From NCBI GenBank assembly GCA_023053685.1, contig JALIGW010000001.1:65477740-65541739 (forward strand): a DNA stretch of 64,000 nt, written 5' to 3'. The stretch is from Diadophis punctatus similis. Lineage: Eukaryota; Chordata; Lepidosauria; Squamata; Dipsadidae. This document shows positions 1-11,300 of the stretch, piece by piece. The position numbers were made by a program, and so were the translations under genes. The notes under the pieces were generated by a model, which searched no databases, was not told the DNA's origin, and saw only the letters and a program-made list of their open reading frames with translations. Position 1 is the first letter of the stretch; each line of letters begins with the position of its first letter.

Positions 1-831
1 TATTTTGGTACATTCCATTACAAGCAGGACACGTGGTGTGATCTTATGCGCATGTGTGCATTCCTGATTCTCCATTATTTCTCTTGTGGTTTGGCTCTGA
101 CCGGGAGCGGTCGCATTTAATTAGCAAGAATGTAATTATTCAGAATTTATTGTTTTTGTACCGAAATAAATATTTTTATTAGACTTTTAACTTCGGCTTT
201 ATTTCTAAATGTCTGAGTTCCCAGAGAAAGATCAAACATCGCCTCTATGGAGATTTATTCTCTTTAACACAGATGGACATGGGGCATTGGGGGTGGGAGT
301 TGTTGTGGAAAATTGAGCCTAACGCTTCACGCCTGAATTCAGACTCCGCCTGACTTCTCTGCAATCATCATCTCTCAGTAAAAGTTCCTTTTGAAATGTA
401 AACTGTTTCAAGAGTTTTACTTTCTTGGGAAGGTAGCTGACGCAGGTCCTTACAATAGCGGACTGGGTTCCTCTGGACCGTCTGCTTTTGAAGACATTCG
501 AAAACGTGATAGGTAATACATTCTTCGCAGTTTATGGTGTAAAATTTAAGTTCGAGGGATGGGAAAACTGGGAACTATAGCATTAAGGTGCTTGCCTTGA
601 GTCTCAAAAGAATAAAGAAATAATTAGATTGAACTCTTAAGCAGGATTAGTCAGCTGTTAGATGTTTCCCACTCATCCCTGCTCGCCATCCACATTCTTA
701 TCTCCCCTTCTTTCTTTGGCTTTTGGAGCAATAAATGAGGATTTCTTTCTGGAAAGATTGTAATCTGTAGTGCTTCAGTTTGAAAGACCATTGTCAAGAA
801 AATTCAGTTACCCAATCTTGCTATCATTTAG
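1..831 (+). other. GTPBP2: GTPBP2 intron (partial)
   Basis: No coding segment of GTPBP2 or another gene is recognisable here. The stretch ends in an AG acceptor directly before the first visible GTPBP2 exon, so it is read as intron. An AATAAA at about 165 lies in the intron and is not treated as a polyadenylation signal. Confidence 0.6.
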
Positions 832-996
832 GGCATGGTGATGGTCAGCCCAGAGATGAACCCAACTATTTGTTCCGTATTTGAAGCTGAAATTGTTCTA
901 CTGTTCCATGCCACAACTTTCCGGAAAGGATTCCAAGTAACAGCACATGTTGGAAACGTACGGCAAACAGCAATTGTGGAAAAGATCCATGGGAAG
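832..996 (+). CDS. GTPBP2: GTPBP2 penultimate coding exon
   Basis: This 165-nt exon (55 codons, phase 0 at both ends) has AG before 832 and GT at 997. The peptide starts GMVMVSPEMNPTICSVFEAE and continues with IVLLFHATTFRKGFQV. It closely matches the C-terminal EF-Tu domain III-like part of vertebrate GTP-binding protein 2, a GTPBP1-family translational GTPase linked to ribosome rescue and quality control. The GTPase domain and all upstream exons lie left of the window. The call rests on recognising the conserved peptide and on the GTPBP2-POLH-XPO5 gene order. Confidence 0.93.
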
Positions 997-1428
997 GTAA
1001 GTTTCCCTTTTCTTGCTAAATAGAAATTTGCTTGATGGTCTTCTCACTTGTGTCACAATTATTTTAAGCCTTACCCTTGAGATGCCCCTTTGCTGAACTA
1101 GAAACCAGGAAATCCTGAGTTCTAACCCTTCGTTAGGTACGGAAACTGACTTTGGATCAGTCATTGTCTCTCAATCCAACCCACCCATGGAGAGTGGCTG
1201 TTTTGTGGGAAATATAAGTTGGAAGCACTACATATTCTACCTTGAGTATTACAAAATAAAGGGGGATTCTTCTTGTCGTTATTATCCAAAGGGATGTTTT
1301 CACAGATAATCCCACTGCAAATTTCAGAAACTCAAAGGTATGCTAAGTTGCTTTCCATGGTTTTCTGGAATCCCTAAAATAAGCAATTGAACTTTTAAAA
1401 TTCTAACACACACTCCCTTTTTGTTCAG

Positions 1429-1626
1429 GACAAATTGCGAACAGGAGAAAAGGCAGTGGTTCGTTTCAGATTCATTAAACATCCTGAATATTTGAAGATA
1501 GGAGCCAAACTATTGTTTCGTGAAGGAGTTACCAAAGGTATTGGACATGTCACATCCATCCAGGCTATCACCATTGGAGAGAGTGGCCTGGAACACAATC
1601 TGTGTCCTGATCCGGTCAGCTTTTGA
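1429..1626 (+). CDS. GTPBP2: GTPBP2 last coding exon and stop codon
   Basis: The exon follows a polypyrimidine-CAG acceptor at 1426-1428 and opens in phase 0 with DKLRTGEKAVVRFRF. It continues through GAKLLFREGVTKGIGHVTSI to a TGA stop at 1624-1626. The family is very conserved up to the AIT(I)GE stretch. The last residues here, SGLEHNLCPDPVSF, are longer than and unlike the short mammalian tail as I recall it. That difference may be lineage-specific or may mark a different last-exon end. Confidence 0.93.
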   Translation, partial: DKLRTGEKAVVRFRFIKHPEYLKIGAKLLFREGVTKGIGHVTSIQAITIGESGLEHNLCPDPVSF

Positions 1627-2733
1627 CTCACACCAGCATTTCTCGGTGCTCCGAATAAGGGAAAGATCTCGTGCCATTGTGCAGAGCCATTGTTGGCCAA
1701 TCAATTTACATAGGCACATCTTGTCTGCACTGCAGAAGCCAGAGTTACCTGTTGGACTGAGTGCCCTTCCTGGAGCAAGTTAAGCTTGTTGTTTGTGCAT
1801 CACCTGCTACTTCCATATTCCTGCTTTTCCTGGAATAGACAAGCAAACAGCTGCATCTTTGACTAGGTTGGACGTCCTGCTTTTGTTGACCATTGTGGGG
1901 GAAGTTATTTCCAGAGAGGGGCATATCCATAGTGAGTTGGACTGTAATTTTGGGATGCTGTTGCCTGGGAGATAACAATGGTGGACTCGTTTGTGTTCAG
2001 AAGGGTATTAGCGTTGTCCTAGTGCCTGGTTTTGCAGGCTTTCTATGGCAGATGAATTATTATTATTATTATTAGGAACTAGAGCTTAACGTTCTGTACT
2101 GCCCACAGTACGGCTCAGGATGTTTCTAATAATTTTAAATTATTGTTGGTTTCCCATTTAAGCCAGTAATGAAGAGTCTCTCTTCTCCCTCCACCTTTGT
2201 GTATAAATCCTTACCAACTTAAAGAAAGGGAGGGGGGAATATGGGAGGAATAAATCCCTCTAATGCAGGGGTAGGTAGCAATTTCATGACCGGGGCCATG
2301 AAGTTTTTTTTTTTAATGGGCACTCCTATAACTGCAGAATCCATAGCTGGTGATGCAGTGACATTGCCAGGGTAGATGGATTGAAATGTTCTACCTAAAC
2401 TGGAGAGGAGGGTGGGAGGCTTTTATGTAAATAGATACATATAATTTCTCTGAGGCCTTATGCAGCTATACTCATCACAAAATTTTAAAAAAAAACCATG
2501 CCACTGAAAATCGGTGGTTCTACCAAATTTCACCAGCATGAGCTAGGGATGCAATGCACACAAGCCATCCATCCTCTGCTCTAAAATAGCCCTGATCTGA
2601 TGGCAACCGCAGTTCTCCAGTTCAGTTCTTGATACTGTCAGATTTCCCTGCTACTTCGTTAGCCATTTGTTCCTCAGCAAGTGCCCTACCTAAGCAATTT
2701 ATTAGAAAAGACTGCCCCAGTATACCATCAGAT

Positions 2734-2907
2734 CAGTGGTGGGTTGCTACCGGTTCGACCCAGTACGGCGAACCGGTAGTGGCAGCAGTGGGAGGCTCCG
2801 CCCAGACGTCATAAAAAACGCTCTGCACATGCGCAGAAGTGTTGCGCGCGCGCAAAGCGCGCTCTGGTTCCCAAACCAGTAGCAAAGGTAAGTGGAACCC
2901 ACTACTG
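2734..2907. mobile_element. Non-autonomous hAT element, outer copy
   Basis: The left end reads CAGTGGTGGGTTGCTACCGG and the right end AACCCACTACTG, an inverted terminal match. The 8-bp flank CATCAGAT (2726-2733) reappears as CATCAGAC at 3020-3027, outside a second element that was inserted at this copy's right tip. The interior carries the GC-rich GCATGCGC-type segment shared by several other copies in the window. No transposase is encoded. Confidence 0.85.
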
Positions 2908-3011
2908 CAGGGTTCCCCAAACTTGGCAACTTTAAGACTTGTGGACCAACTCCAAGAATTCTGGGAGTTGAAGTCCACAAGTCTTAAAGTTGCCAAGTTT
3001 GAAGACCTCTG
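2908..3011. mobile_element. Palindromic hAT-like MITE nested in 2734-2907
   Basis: This 104-bp fold-back element runs from CAGGGTTCCCCAAAC to GAAGACCTCTG. It is flanked by perfect 8-bp duplications CACTACTG (2900-2907 and 3012-3019). The duplicated octamer is itself the right terminus of the outer element, so the order of insertion is clear. The arms contain the 'acttcaactcccagaattc' core shared with the copies at 33907 and 43037. Confidence 0.9.
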
Positions 3012-4061
3012 CACTACTGCATCAGACCCTATGTTGCTTGTTTCTTGAAGTGAGTGGTGGCTGGCAATTTTGATTGCTGTATCTTTCGATATTTTTAACT
3101 TTTCTGAGATATGGATATCCAGGTCCAACCTATTTCTTGGGGCAAGCAAGAGTCTTTTATTTCCAATGGTCATACCAGTAAAGGCTGTTCTAGCTGTCGC
3201 AATATTGGGAATGCTTCTGCAATTCTAATTCTCTCATTCAGCTTTGCCATCTGCTATCATTTGTATTACTAGTATCTGTTGCAGAAAATCACCTTTATAC
3301 CTAAGATTAAATCTATGACTTATTGAAAGTACAGCGGAATTTCTGAATTGGCCATCAGATAGAATGGCCTCAGACACTGAAGGATACCTTCATTTTTTAT
3401 TAAGATTTTTAAAGTTTGTGATGTTATTTTTATTGTCTGTTTTAACCACCGTTGCATCAAGGGCTCGAATAAACGAGCTAACATGGCCAGTAAAACATAT
3501 GACTTTATATCTTTCCACTCCATTCCCCATACTGCCGTTTCATCTCTGTTGTACAGAGATTAGATTATTCAGAGCAACTGCTCCTGGGATGTAACATGTT
3601 ACTATTAAGTCTGCGTATATAGAAAGATTTTTATTTAATATAGCCTTTTAAGAAAAGCCTTTACTCACCTCCCTGGATAAAAGAAAATCCTTCCAATAGT
3701 CCAATAAACAGTTGCTAAATAGCATGGCTATTTGTTGACAAGCAGTTTTTCTTTTGAAGTTCCCCTTAATTACACACAAGCATTTTGAAAAACTGGCTTT
3801 CTAGATACCTTCTGAGAGATTTTATCCTGCGGTAGGAATTATATGCTTTCTCGGCAGTTTACAGGTATGGTTAAGTTGACCCATTGCAAATGTAAACATT
3901 CAAGGTGCTTTTTCTACCCTCAAGTCCAGGCGTTCCTGGTCTCCTCCTTCCCTTGCCTTTCATTATGTGTGTGTGTGTTCTCAGTGCCAAGCCTTTCATA
4001 TTCACTGTTCGTGATTTCTTAAAAGGAGAGGGGTGTTTTCATCTTTCTGTATAATGCACAA

Positions 4062-4067
4062 AATAAA
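4062..4067 (+). terminator. GTPBP2: Candidate GTPBP2 polyadenylation signal AATAAA
   Basis: A canonical hexamer is followed within 35 nt by GT/T-rich sequence (CTGTGGTTTGCTCT). It is the best-looking cleavage context between the GTPBP2 stop and the next repeat block. Use of the site is not shown by sequence alone. Confidence 0.45.
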
Positions 4068-4471
4068 GATGCTTTATTGAGAAAACAAAGCTGTGGTTTG
4101 CTCTAAATGAACTCTGTAATTTGCTCTGTCCCTTAATAGTTTTGGCTCTGAAAAAAAGTGTTATCCTGCCCTGACTTTGTTAGTTTCAGATGTTTGTACA
4201 GTCATGTGTGCAAGCCAGTATACGCTTATCTGACATTACCAAATACAGCATGTGCTAAGCATTTCATAGAATTTGGGATATAGATTCAGTGCCTTGAATA
4301 AATACACTATACTTAATGATACTTTTTTAATAAAGTTTTTTTTTATTTTTTTACACACATACAAACATACAATGTATTTTATCTGAACAGAGTATTGATC
4401 GGGTCAAAAAATTTATACAGCTTATAACATCCCCAAACACAATTTTATATATTTCCATTTCTGCCACAATT

Positions 4472-4472
4472 T

Positions 4473-4555
<83 letters not shown>

Positions 4556-4786
4556 GACATTTATATACCGCCTCACAGTGCAAGCACTCTCTAAGCGGTT
4601 TACACCAGTAAGCAATGTATATTTATATTGCCCCCAACAATCTGGGTCCTCATTTTACCTACCCCGGAAGGATGGAAGGCTGAGTCAACCTTGAGCCGGT
4701 GAGATTTGAACCGCTGACCTGCAGATCACAGTCAGCTAAAGTGGCCTGCAGTACCGCACTCTAGCCGCTGCGCCATCTCGGCTCTT
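4472..4786 (-). repeat. Squamate tRNA-derived SINE with (GAAA)n tail
   Basis: Read on the minus strand, it begins at about 4786 with a tRNA-like head (GAGCCGAGATGGCGCAGCGG, box A) and GGTTCAAATC (box B). The body follows (AAATGAGGACCCAGATTGTT, then AAACCGCTTAGAGAG and GCGGTATATAAATG). It ends in an (AAAG)n tail that reads (CTTT)n at 4472-4554 on the plus strand. It is the same family as the copy at 22613. Squamate SINEs of this type are thought to use a LINE partner for mobility. Confidence 0.85.
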
Positions 4787-5907
4787 AATATTTCTATTTT
4801 TAAATTCTATTTACCTACTTTTCTGAAACTTAAACAATATCACCATTTGCCCTTACCCCAAAACTTTCTTATTCCCTTTTCTTATTAAAACCCTTTAAAA
4901 AGGGTTTTAATAAGAATTCTTATTAATCAAAAGGAATTGGAGTGTGCCATTGCTGTAGTTTCAAATCAGCTGGATAGATGCTATGGGAGTCGGGTGGTCC
5001 TCCAGTAACCAGGCTTTATGCTACGTAAACTTTATAAATAATAGAAATCTGAATTGTATCTGGAAGCAATAAGTTTTATTTTGCTAAATTAATCAACAAA
5101 AAAGAAAATGCACACTCAAGCATTAAAAGAATATATTTTAAAATTCATAAGTATAGTACGATAATAATGAGTAATAAATACACAAGATCAGAAAATTATG
5201 TCATAAACAATTCAAATAATTTTGATAATATTGCTTGACAGTATTCCTTTCCCCCTTTTAAAAAAATATTAATTCAAATATAGAATTCCATTTTTGCAAG
5301 GCCGGTATGGATTTCTCCTTACTCTAAATTCATTTAACCAACTTCCATGCCTAAAATTTTCACAATTTTTGCTAGATTCCAAATACTGGAATATGGCAAA
5401 GAAGCATATACGTATATTTAACATATGATTAATCCAAAATTGTCATCCGAATAATAGGATAAGAGCAAACCATATGGGGAAATGCTCCAACCCCTAAATT
5501 ATATCTCCATCAGCAGGAACACTAACCAATCCTTGCTAAATTTTATTTGGGGCATCTCGTAAAACAAAGCAAATTTTAAATGCCCTATATTCATTTTAAG
5601 ATTATAGGAAGTTAATTTTACATTTAATACAACTCTCCATTGGTTTATAGAACAGGACATTTAAACATGCATTCCAAAGATCATGTAAATAATACCAATT
5701 TCACCCATTTCCTTCAACTTTTTACAAAGAAGGATTACTGGTTTAGGAGCCACAGATGATTCTTCCAGCTCTTCTGACAATTGCAGTGTTAACAGATCGA
5801 TTCAAATAAATAACAAATACTTAAGTTGTATATATCGTAATGCCAAGACGTATTCTAAGTTATATCAAAACAAATACTGCAAAGGCTATAAACAGCTTCT
5901 TCCAAAT
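4787..5907. other. AT-rich intergenic sequence
   Basis: This lies between the GTPBP2 and POLH 3' ends. It is strongly AT-rich with short A/T runs and an AAACCCTTTAAAAAGGGTTT inverted repeat at about 4887-4907. I see no gene or recognised repeat. Confidence 0.5.
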
Positions 5908-5915
5908 GAGTGGAT

Positions 5916-6076
5916 TAGTGATGGGTTCTAAATCCCATAGCTACCGGTTCGCGCTCGCGCACGCTCTCAACACTTCTGCACATGCACAGAAGTGTCCAGA
6001 GCGGGTGGGCGGAGCCTCCCGCTGCCACCGCTACTAGTTTGTAAAACCGGACCGGACCGGTAGCAACCTACCACTG
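5916..6076. mobile_element. Non-autonomous hAT element
   Basis: The ends are TAGTGATGGGTTC and TAGCAACCTACCACTG. Perfect 8-bp target duplications GAGTGGAT lie at 5908-5915 and 6077-6084. It belongs to the same family as 2734, 15740, 30234 and 54931, and includes the CACATGCACAGAAGTG core. Confidence 0.9.
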
Positions 6077-6108
6077 GAGTGGATCCAAAATAATGAGACT
6101 ATTTATCC

Positions 6109-6240
6109 CAGGGGTGTCAAACTCGTGTCATCACGACAGCATGTGACGTATCAGGACTTTTTCCCCCTTCGCTAAACTTGGCGTGGATGTGGCCAGCGTG
6201 TGACGCATCTGGCCCATGGGCCGGGAGTTTGACAGCCCAG
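6109..6240. mobile_element. hAT element, CAGGGGTGTCAAACTC family
   Basis: The terminal motif CAGGGGTGTCAAACTC is mirrored by GGGAGTTTGACAGCCCAG. The octamer ATTTATCC is duplicated perfectly at 6101-6108 and 6241-6248. It is the same short family as 40381-40515, where the body (tcgctataccg / GTCCCGATACGTCA) is recognisable in reverse orientation. Confidence 0.9.
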
Positions 6241-6248
6241 ATTTATCC

Positions 6249-7489
6249 AATAGTAAATTATTTTTAATTAAATTAAGATTATCCCATCGTGCAATTTTGT
6301 TATAGATAAAAAGAACAAATTATAATTTTTATATTATTTTATAAATAATATAATTTATTATTATATATAACAAATTATAATTATAATATATAGAAGAGAA
6401 TATTTGTAGCTGAGGTTTGAACTGTGGAGTCTTTGGTGCTCTCTGAACCTGGTTGTTTTCTTGCAGATGTTTCATTACCAAACCAGGTAACATCATCAGT
6501 ACTAGTAGGGAGTAGATTTGCTCTGATTTTATACACTAGTAGCTTACCCTGTCAGTGTTGGTGGGAATGGTCTTGTGCTTCTTTCATTGGGCTGTTGTTT
6601 GCTGTTTGGCTTTGAAGAATGGTTTTTTGCAAAAATAAAGGCCATTGGAGTTGGGCAGTTAATAAATTCAAAGAAATAAATAAGTATTTTTTCTTGGGAT
6701 GGTGCATCATGTTGCACACAAAAAATCTTATTTACATTCTGGTTTAGCATTTTGGAACCATAAGGCCTATGTCTTGGCACAAGATCGTTTCATTTACTAA
6801 AAGGAAAGCTTGACCTAAACAACATAGAATTCTACTCCCAGAAGAGACAATATTGTTACTGAGAAATGCCTAGAATCAAACAGATAAAAATATAAACGTA
6901 TATTACAGGTTTTTTTTATACAAGTTTAGAAAAAGAAGCATTCAAACATATGGAAAGGTTCTTAAGAAATTAAAACAAATAAACAAGGGAGTGAGAACTG
7001 AACTGTTGTTTTCCATTGTGGACTCCTCAATGCTATCAATCCAGCAGAGCCAGTAGGAAAGGATGATAGAAGTTGTAATCCACCATCTGTGGGAAGTCTA
7101 GATTTTTCTCCTGTCTTAAAATCAAATCCAAAATTCTGGCCTGTCTAATATCAAGGTTTCTTATGACTTTCACTCATTGTAATCTTGACTGTAATCTGGC
7201 TCTTAGAACCTCTACATGAATGCAAAACTTCTGAAATAAGCAAATCTTCTACATGATAGATAGATAGTAGACGAATTCTTACTTACAGAGCTCCATTTTA
7301 AAACTAGTCACGGGACAACCACAGAACTATTAGCAGAACACAATCTCATCGTCACATTGTCCATTGTCATCTTGTCAATAAAGTAACAGAAGGCCCTGCA
7401 GATAGCATACCTTTGATTACAGATTTTTATCCCCATTCATTAGCTCCCAGAAAGATGAAAAATTTAAAGGAATAATTTATTAGGATTAC
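6249..7489. other. Intergenic DNA between GTPBP2 and POLH
   Basis: 6290-6400 is very AT-rich. At about 6418-6515 lies part of a recurrent repeat (gtggagtctttggtgctctc ... cagatgtttcattacc) that reappears in a related form at 36322. The rest has no recognised feature, apart from a short (GATA)n patch near 7255. Confidence 0.45.
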
Positions 7490-7495
7490 TTTATT
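7490..7495 (-). terminator. POLH: Candidate POLH polyadenylation signal
   Basis: AATAAA on the minus strand lies 45-50 nt beyond the POLH stop codon. It would give a very short 3'UTR, so more distal sites toward lower coordinates may also be used. Confidence 0.4.
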
Positions 7496-7539
7496 AGGGA
7501 AAGTACATTTTCTAAGTCACCAGTTACTCAAGTGAGCAA

Positions 7540-8338
7540 CTATGGTGGCAACGGTTTAAAAAAGAAATCTAAAGTCCTAGTTCCATCTTGCTTTGGTCGT
7601 TTGGCACTGGTGGTTCTCTGTTCCCTTGATTTATTTTTCTCCTTCATTGGACTGGCAAGAGATTCAACCGATCTGAAGGAGTTAGACCCCGAGAAAGAAT
7701 TCTGCAGTTCTACAGCAAAGTGGTAATCTAAGTGTTCAGGGAACTCCCACACTGCCACTTTTTGGTTACATTTCTCACATAACAAGCAGTCATCCATTGA
7801 GGAGGGATCAGCCAAACTCATCGCTCCTTCCTGCAAAAGTCCAGGAGCAGTCTGCACGTTTTCTTCTTTAAATGAATCAGGAAGAATTTTCATTTCTGAA
7901 GATGATACATAACCTTCCCCAGTCAAAGTGGCGTCTTGCAAAGGTTGTTCCATCAACTGCTGTTTCTGCATCACGTTTGGGTTGCTTGTTTCCGCTAAGC
8001 CTCCTGAAACTTGGCTGCTGTTGTGAGAACCCTTGGTCTGAGTAGCTGGTGGTACTATCACATCACTTACACCGGGAACAAAACACCCAGCGACATCCTG
8101 GGCTTGTTTTCTTTTTGCTGCCCTTTGAAAGAGCATTTCAATAGCATTAACTGCCTTCTTGCTGGTCTCCTTTTGGGGACTTTCGAGGAATTTTGCATTC
8201 ATGCTTTCTTTAATGGTGGTGGTGTGTTGAGTATGTTGGTTATGATTAGTCAGGAAGGAAGTAATGTCCACAGACGATACTGTAGAGGCTTCAGAAAACT
8301 TGCTTACACAGAGCTGAAGAAGTGTAACAGGAGGAGAC
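7540..8338 (-). CDS. POLH: POLH last exon: regulatory tail, UBZ and PIP
   Basis: 799 nt encoding residues 414-679 and TAG at 7542-7540. It opens SPPVTLLQLCVSKFSEA and becomes a low-conservation Ser/Thr/Gln-rich tail. It then carries the UBZ finger (CEKC ... EHLDYHF), a basic segment suited to nuclear import (TSAKRPKQ) and a terminal PIP-like motif. Divergence of the linker with conserved end motifs is normal for the family. Confidence 0.95.
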
Positions 8339-11300
8339 CTAATGATAGAAGCAAATTATCAAGCATTTCAAAATAAAAACACTCTCAAAACTAAACTGGA
8401 CTATAATTTTTTCCAGTAATCTGACTTCTCTAAGCATGGAAGAATCTGCCCCAAGATTATTCTTTCTGTTTACTCTTTCTTCTAGTACTTCTTTTCAAGA
8501 TTTTTCTTTCTTTAGTTCAAAAATAACTACCCAAGCAAAATACACCGCTGACTTCTAACTGATAATTGCACTCCAAATTTTGCTCTGTCCCATTCTTTAA
8601 TGCAAATTTTCCTTCTCACACTATACCATCAGCTTCTTTGCCAACATCTTGCACAGAATCTTCTAATATGCTTTGGTTGAAGAGCCAGTATATGTTTGGT
8701 AACCCTTATTTTTCAAACAAAAAAAGTTCCTACTGATCTCATTCTATTACTATATTTCATCTCCTCTTACTGCACACGACAAAATTTAAGCAGCAAGGGT
8801 AGGAACCATTTCTTTTTCCTCCACAGTAGCTTATTCTTAAATTCAAGAAGTAAAATTCTTACCATGTTGCTTGCTGGCCTGCTGTGTTACAGTTCTGGAT
8901 TAGTGCAAAGGCATCTCTGCTAATTTTTTGAGCATCATACAGGGATAAGGCACAGCAGCGTGTTAGATTGGTATGTTTACCACCCTGCATATGGATCCCA
9001 ACACTCAATTGTTTAGCTACCCGGTTGTTCTGTGGAAAAATAAATATATTAAATAAATGATGGAAATAGATCCATAAAAGACCATAACAAGAGATACTTA
9101 AGATGTGAAGCCCCTGAATTTTTTCATCACTGAAGATGTAGCCAACAGAGAAGGGTTAAAACTTTATCCCTGTAGAAAAGCAGGCCTCAGACTTCTACAG
9201 TTTGTGGCTGTAGCCCCTTCCCAACTCAGTCTTAGTTCTATTTTCCTTTCTTCCATCTGGGCCAAGAGGCAGTAGAATGCATCCATTAATGAATGGATTA
9301 ATTGAATTAAGAAATAGACAATGAATTAAGAAACAGGAAACTCTGAGCTAGTGCAAAGGAACAAAGACTGTAGAAAAAATGGCCTCAGCAGGCTTTTTAA
9401 ATGATCATCTTTCTTTTTTTTCCAATCTTTTGTTTCCTCCTTCAAGTAGAATCTTGAAATTCTACTCAAGATCATGGTAGTCAATTCTGCAGCAAAATAC
9501 TTGTGAAAAAGCCCTGAATTAAACAGTTCAAATCCCATCAAATACAAAAGCTGTTCTCCTATATACCGTATTTTTCGGAGTATAAGACGCACCAGAGTAT
9601 AAGACGCACCTAGATTTTAGAGGAGGAAAACATGGAAAAAAGTATTCTAAACCAAATGGTGCAGTAATATATTATTTAATAAAATACCAGTGTAGCAGAA
9701 TACTTTTTACAATCATGTATACTTTTTACAACCATGTATACTTTTTACAAACTTCAAACTTGACAGCTTTAAGACTAGTGGACTTCAACTCCCAGAATTC
9801 CTCCTCCAGTCATGCTAGATGGGGTAATTAGAAGGCAAAAATGCCCCAATTTTTGCAAGAAACGGCCTGTTTTTCGCTCATTTTTTTGCAAAAACGGCAT
9901 GCAAAGGATCTGGGAAGCCTGCAGAGCACTCCTAGGGGGTGGGGGAAGGCAAAAATGCCCCAATTTTTGCAAAAAACAGCCTGTCTTTTGCTCGTTTTTT
10001 TTGCAAAAACAGGGCATGCAAAGGATCTGGGAAGCCTGCAGAGCACTCCTAGGGGGTGGGGGAAGGCAACCCCCCCATTTTTGCAAAAAAAAACGGCCCA
10101 TTTTTTGCAAAAATTGGATGCGGGGGCGGGGCTTCGGGAGGCTAAAAATTGCTGTATTCGGTGTATAAGACGCACCGACATTTCCAACCTCTTTTGGGGG
10201 GGCAAAAAGGTGCGTCTTATACTCCAAAAAACACGGAATGTTTCAGTTCTATACACACATATATTGGTTAGATAACATTATGCCTACCTGGTCTCTATCC
10301 TTATTCAATCTCTCTTCCAGCTCCAAGGCCAACTGCAAGAGCCAATACTGCACCTTCAGACAGCATTACAATACAGTTATCATCTTATGGTTAGTATGCT
10401 GCTAACTTAAATCAAATCAAAAGAAAATCTTCCTTTTCTGAACTGTCAGATTCCGATATCTTCAAAATCAGAATCAGAATCTATGTATACATAGTTTCAT
10501 AACAGCAATACAAAATCAATATGACATAATGTATGCAGCTGGAAAAGTACCAAAATACAAAGCAGAAAAACTTTCTGCTTATGGTCCAAGAAATCTATAA
10601 TCCAAATTATTTCAATATATTATAAGAGCTGCAGGGTATTCCCACTGATTGAACTGTCAAAGGAAGTTTTCCGACAGTCTCTTTACTGATTGCTGAAGAT
10701 CTAAGTGCAAAGATTCCAAGGGTGCTAGTCTTATGCCGCTTCCTCCAACAGCAAATTATATTTACCTATGCACCAAGGTAGTAGAAGAGCTATTTGCTAT
10801 TCTAAGTTGACATTCTGTGTCTCTGCCTCTTTAGTACTAATCTGAATATGCAGCCACCCTAAAATGGGAAGATAATAGGTTACACTCCAGTTAATGAGAA
10901 GGCAGTTGGTTGGCTGTGAATATTTTTATATAGTTTGCGCTAGAATTGAGGAGTATAATAAAGGGGCAGTTATTTTGGATTTCTGAATCAATAAGCCTAT
11001 ACAAATTTTGCCCAAATGTATTCCAATTGGCTCAACGCTAGCCAATCCAAACCACATGCTATTCTTTCTGCATTTTTTTACCTGCTTCCGAGTAGCCAAT
11101 GCTGTTTTTCCAGGGAAATTCTTACTGCAACCAATGGACTTTGGCAATTGTCTAGCTTTCACAGGCTCAAAGTCAATTCCTCTGCACAGTTCATATAACC
11201 AGGATCTGTAAATCATACATAGAACCTCAAGTAAATAATACTTCTAAGTTTGCAACTAATCGTTGATTTGTGTTGCTATTTGTTTAATTATCCAAAATAT

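Larger units (their letters stand above)
1627..4085 (+). other. GTPBP2: GTPBP2 3' untranslated region (inferred extent)
   Basis: No open reading frame of note follows the stop. Candidate polyadenylation signals are AATAAA at 2249-2254 and a stronger one at 4062-4067, which is followed by a GT/T-rich stretch. If the distal site is used, the 3'UTR contains an (ATT)n run at about 2055-2075 and two nested hAT elements at 2734-3019. The extent is inferred from signals only. Confidence 0.45.

Noticed and set aside
4351..4560. Lys/Glu/Arg repeat ORF
   Set aside because: It is the (GAAA)n tail of a SINE.
9775..10275. Overlapping 118-150 codon ORFs on both strands
   Set aside because: They result from three 114-bp repeats in a TIR element and have no domain support.
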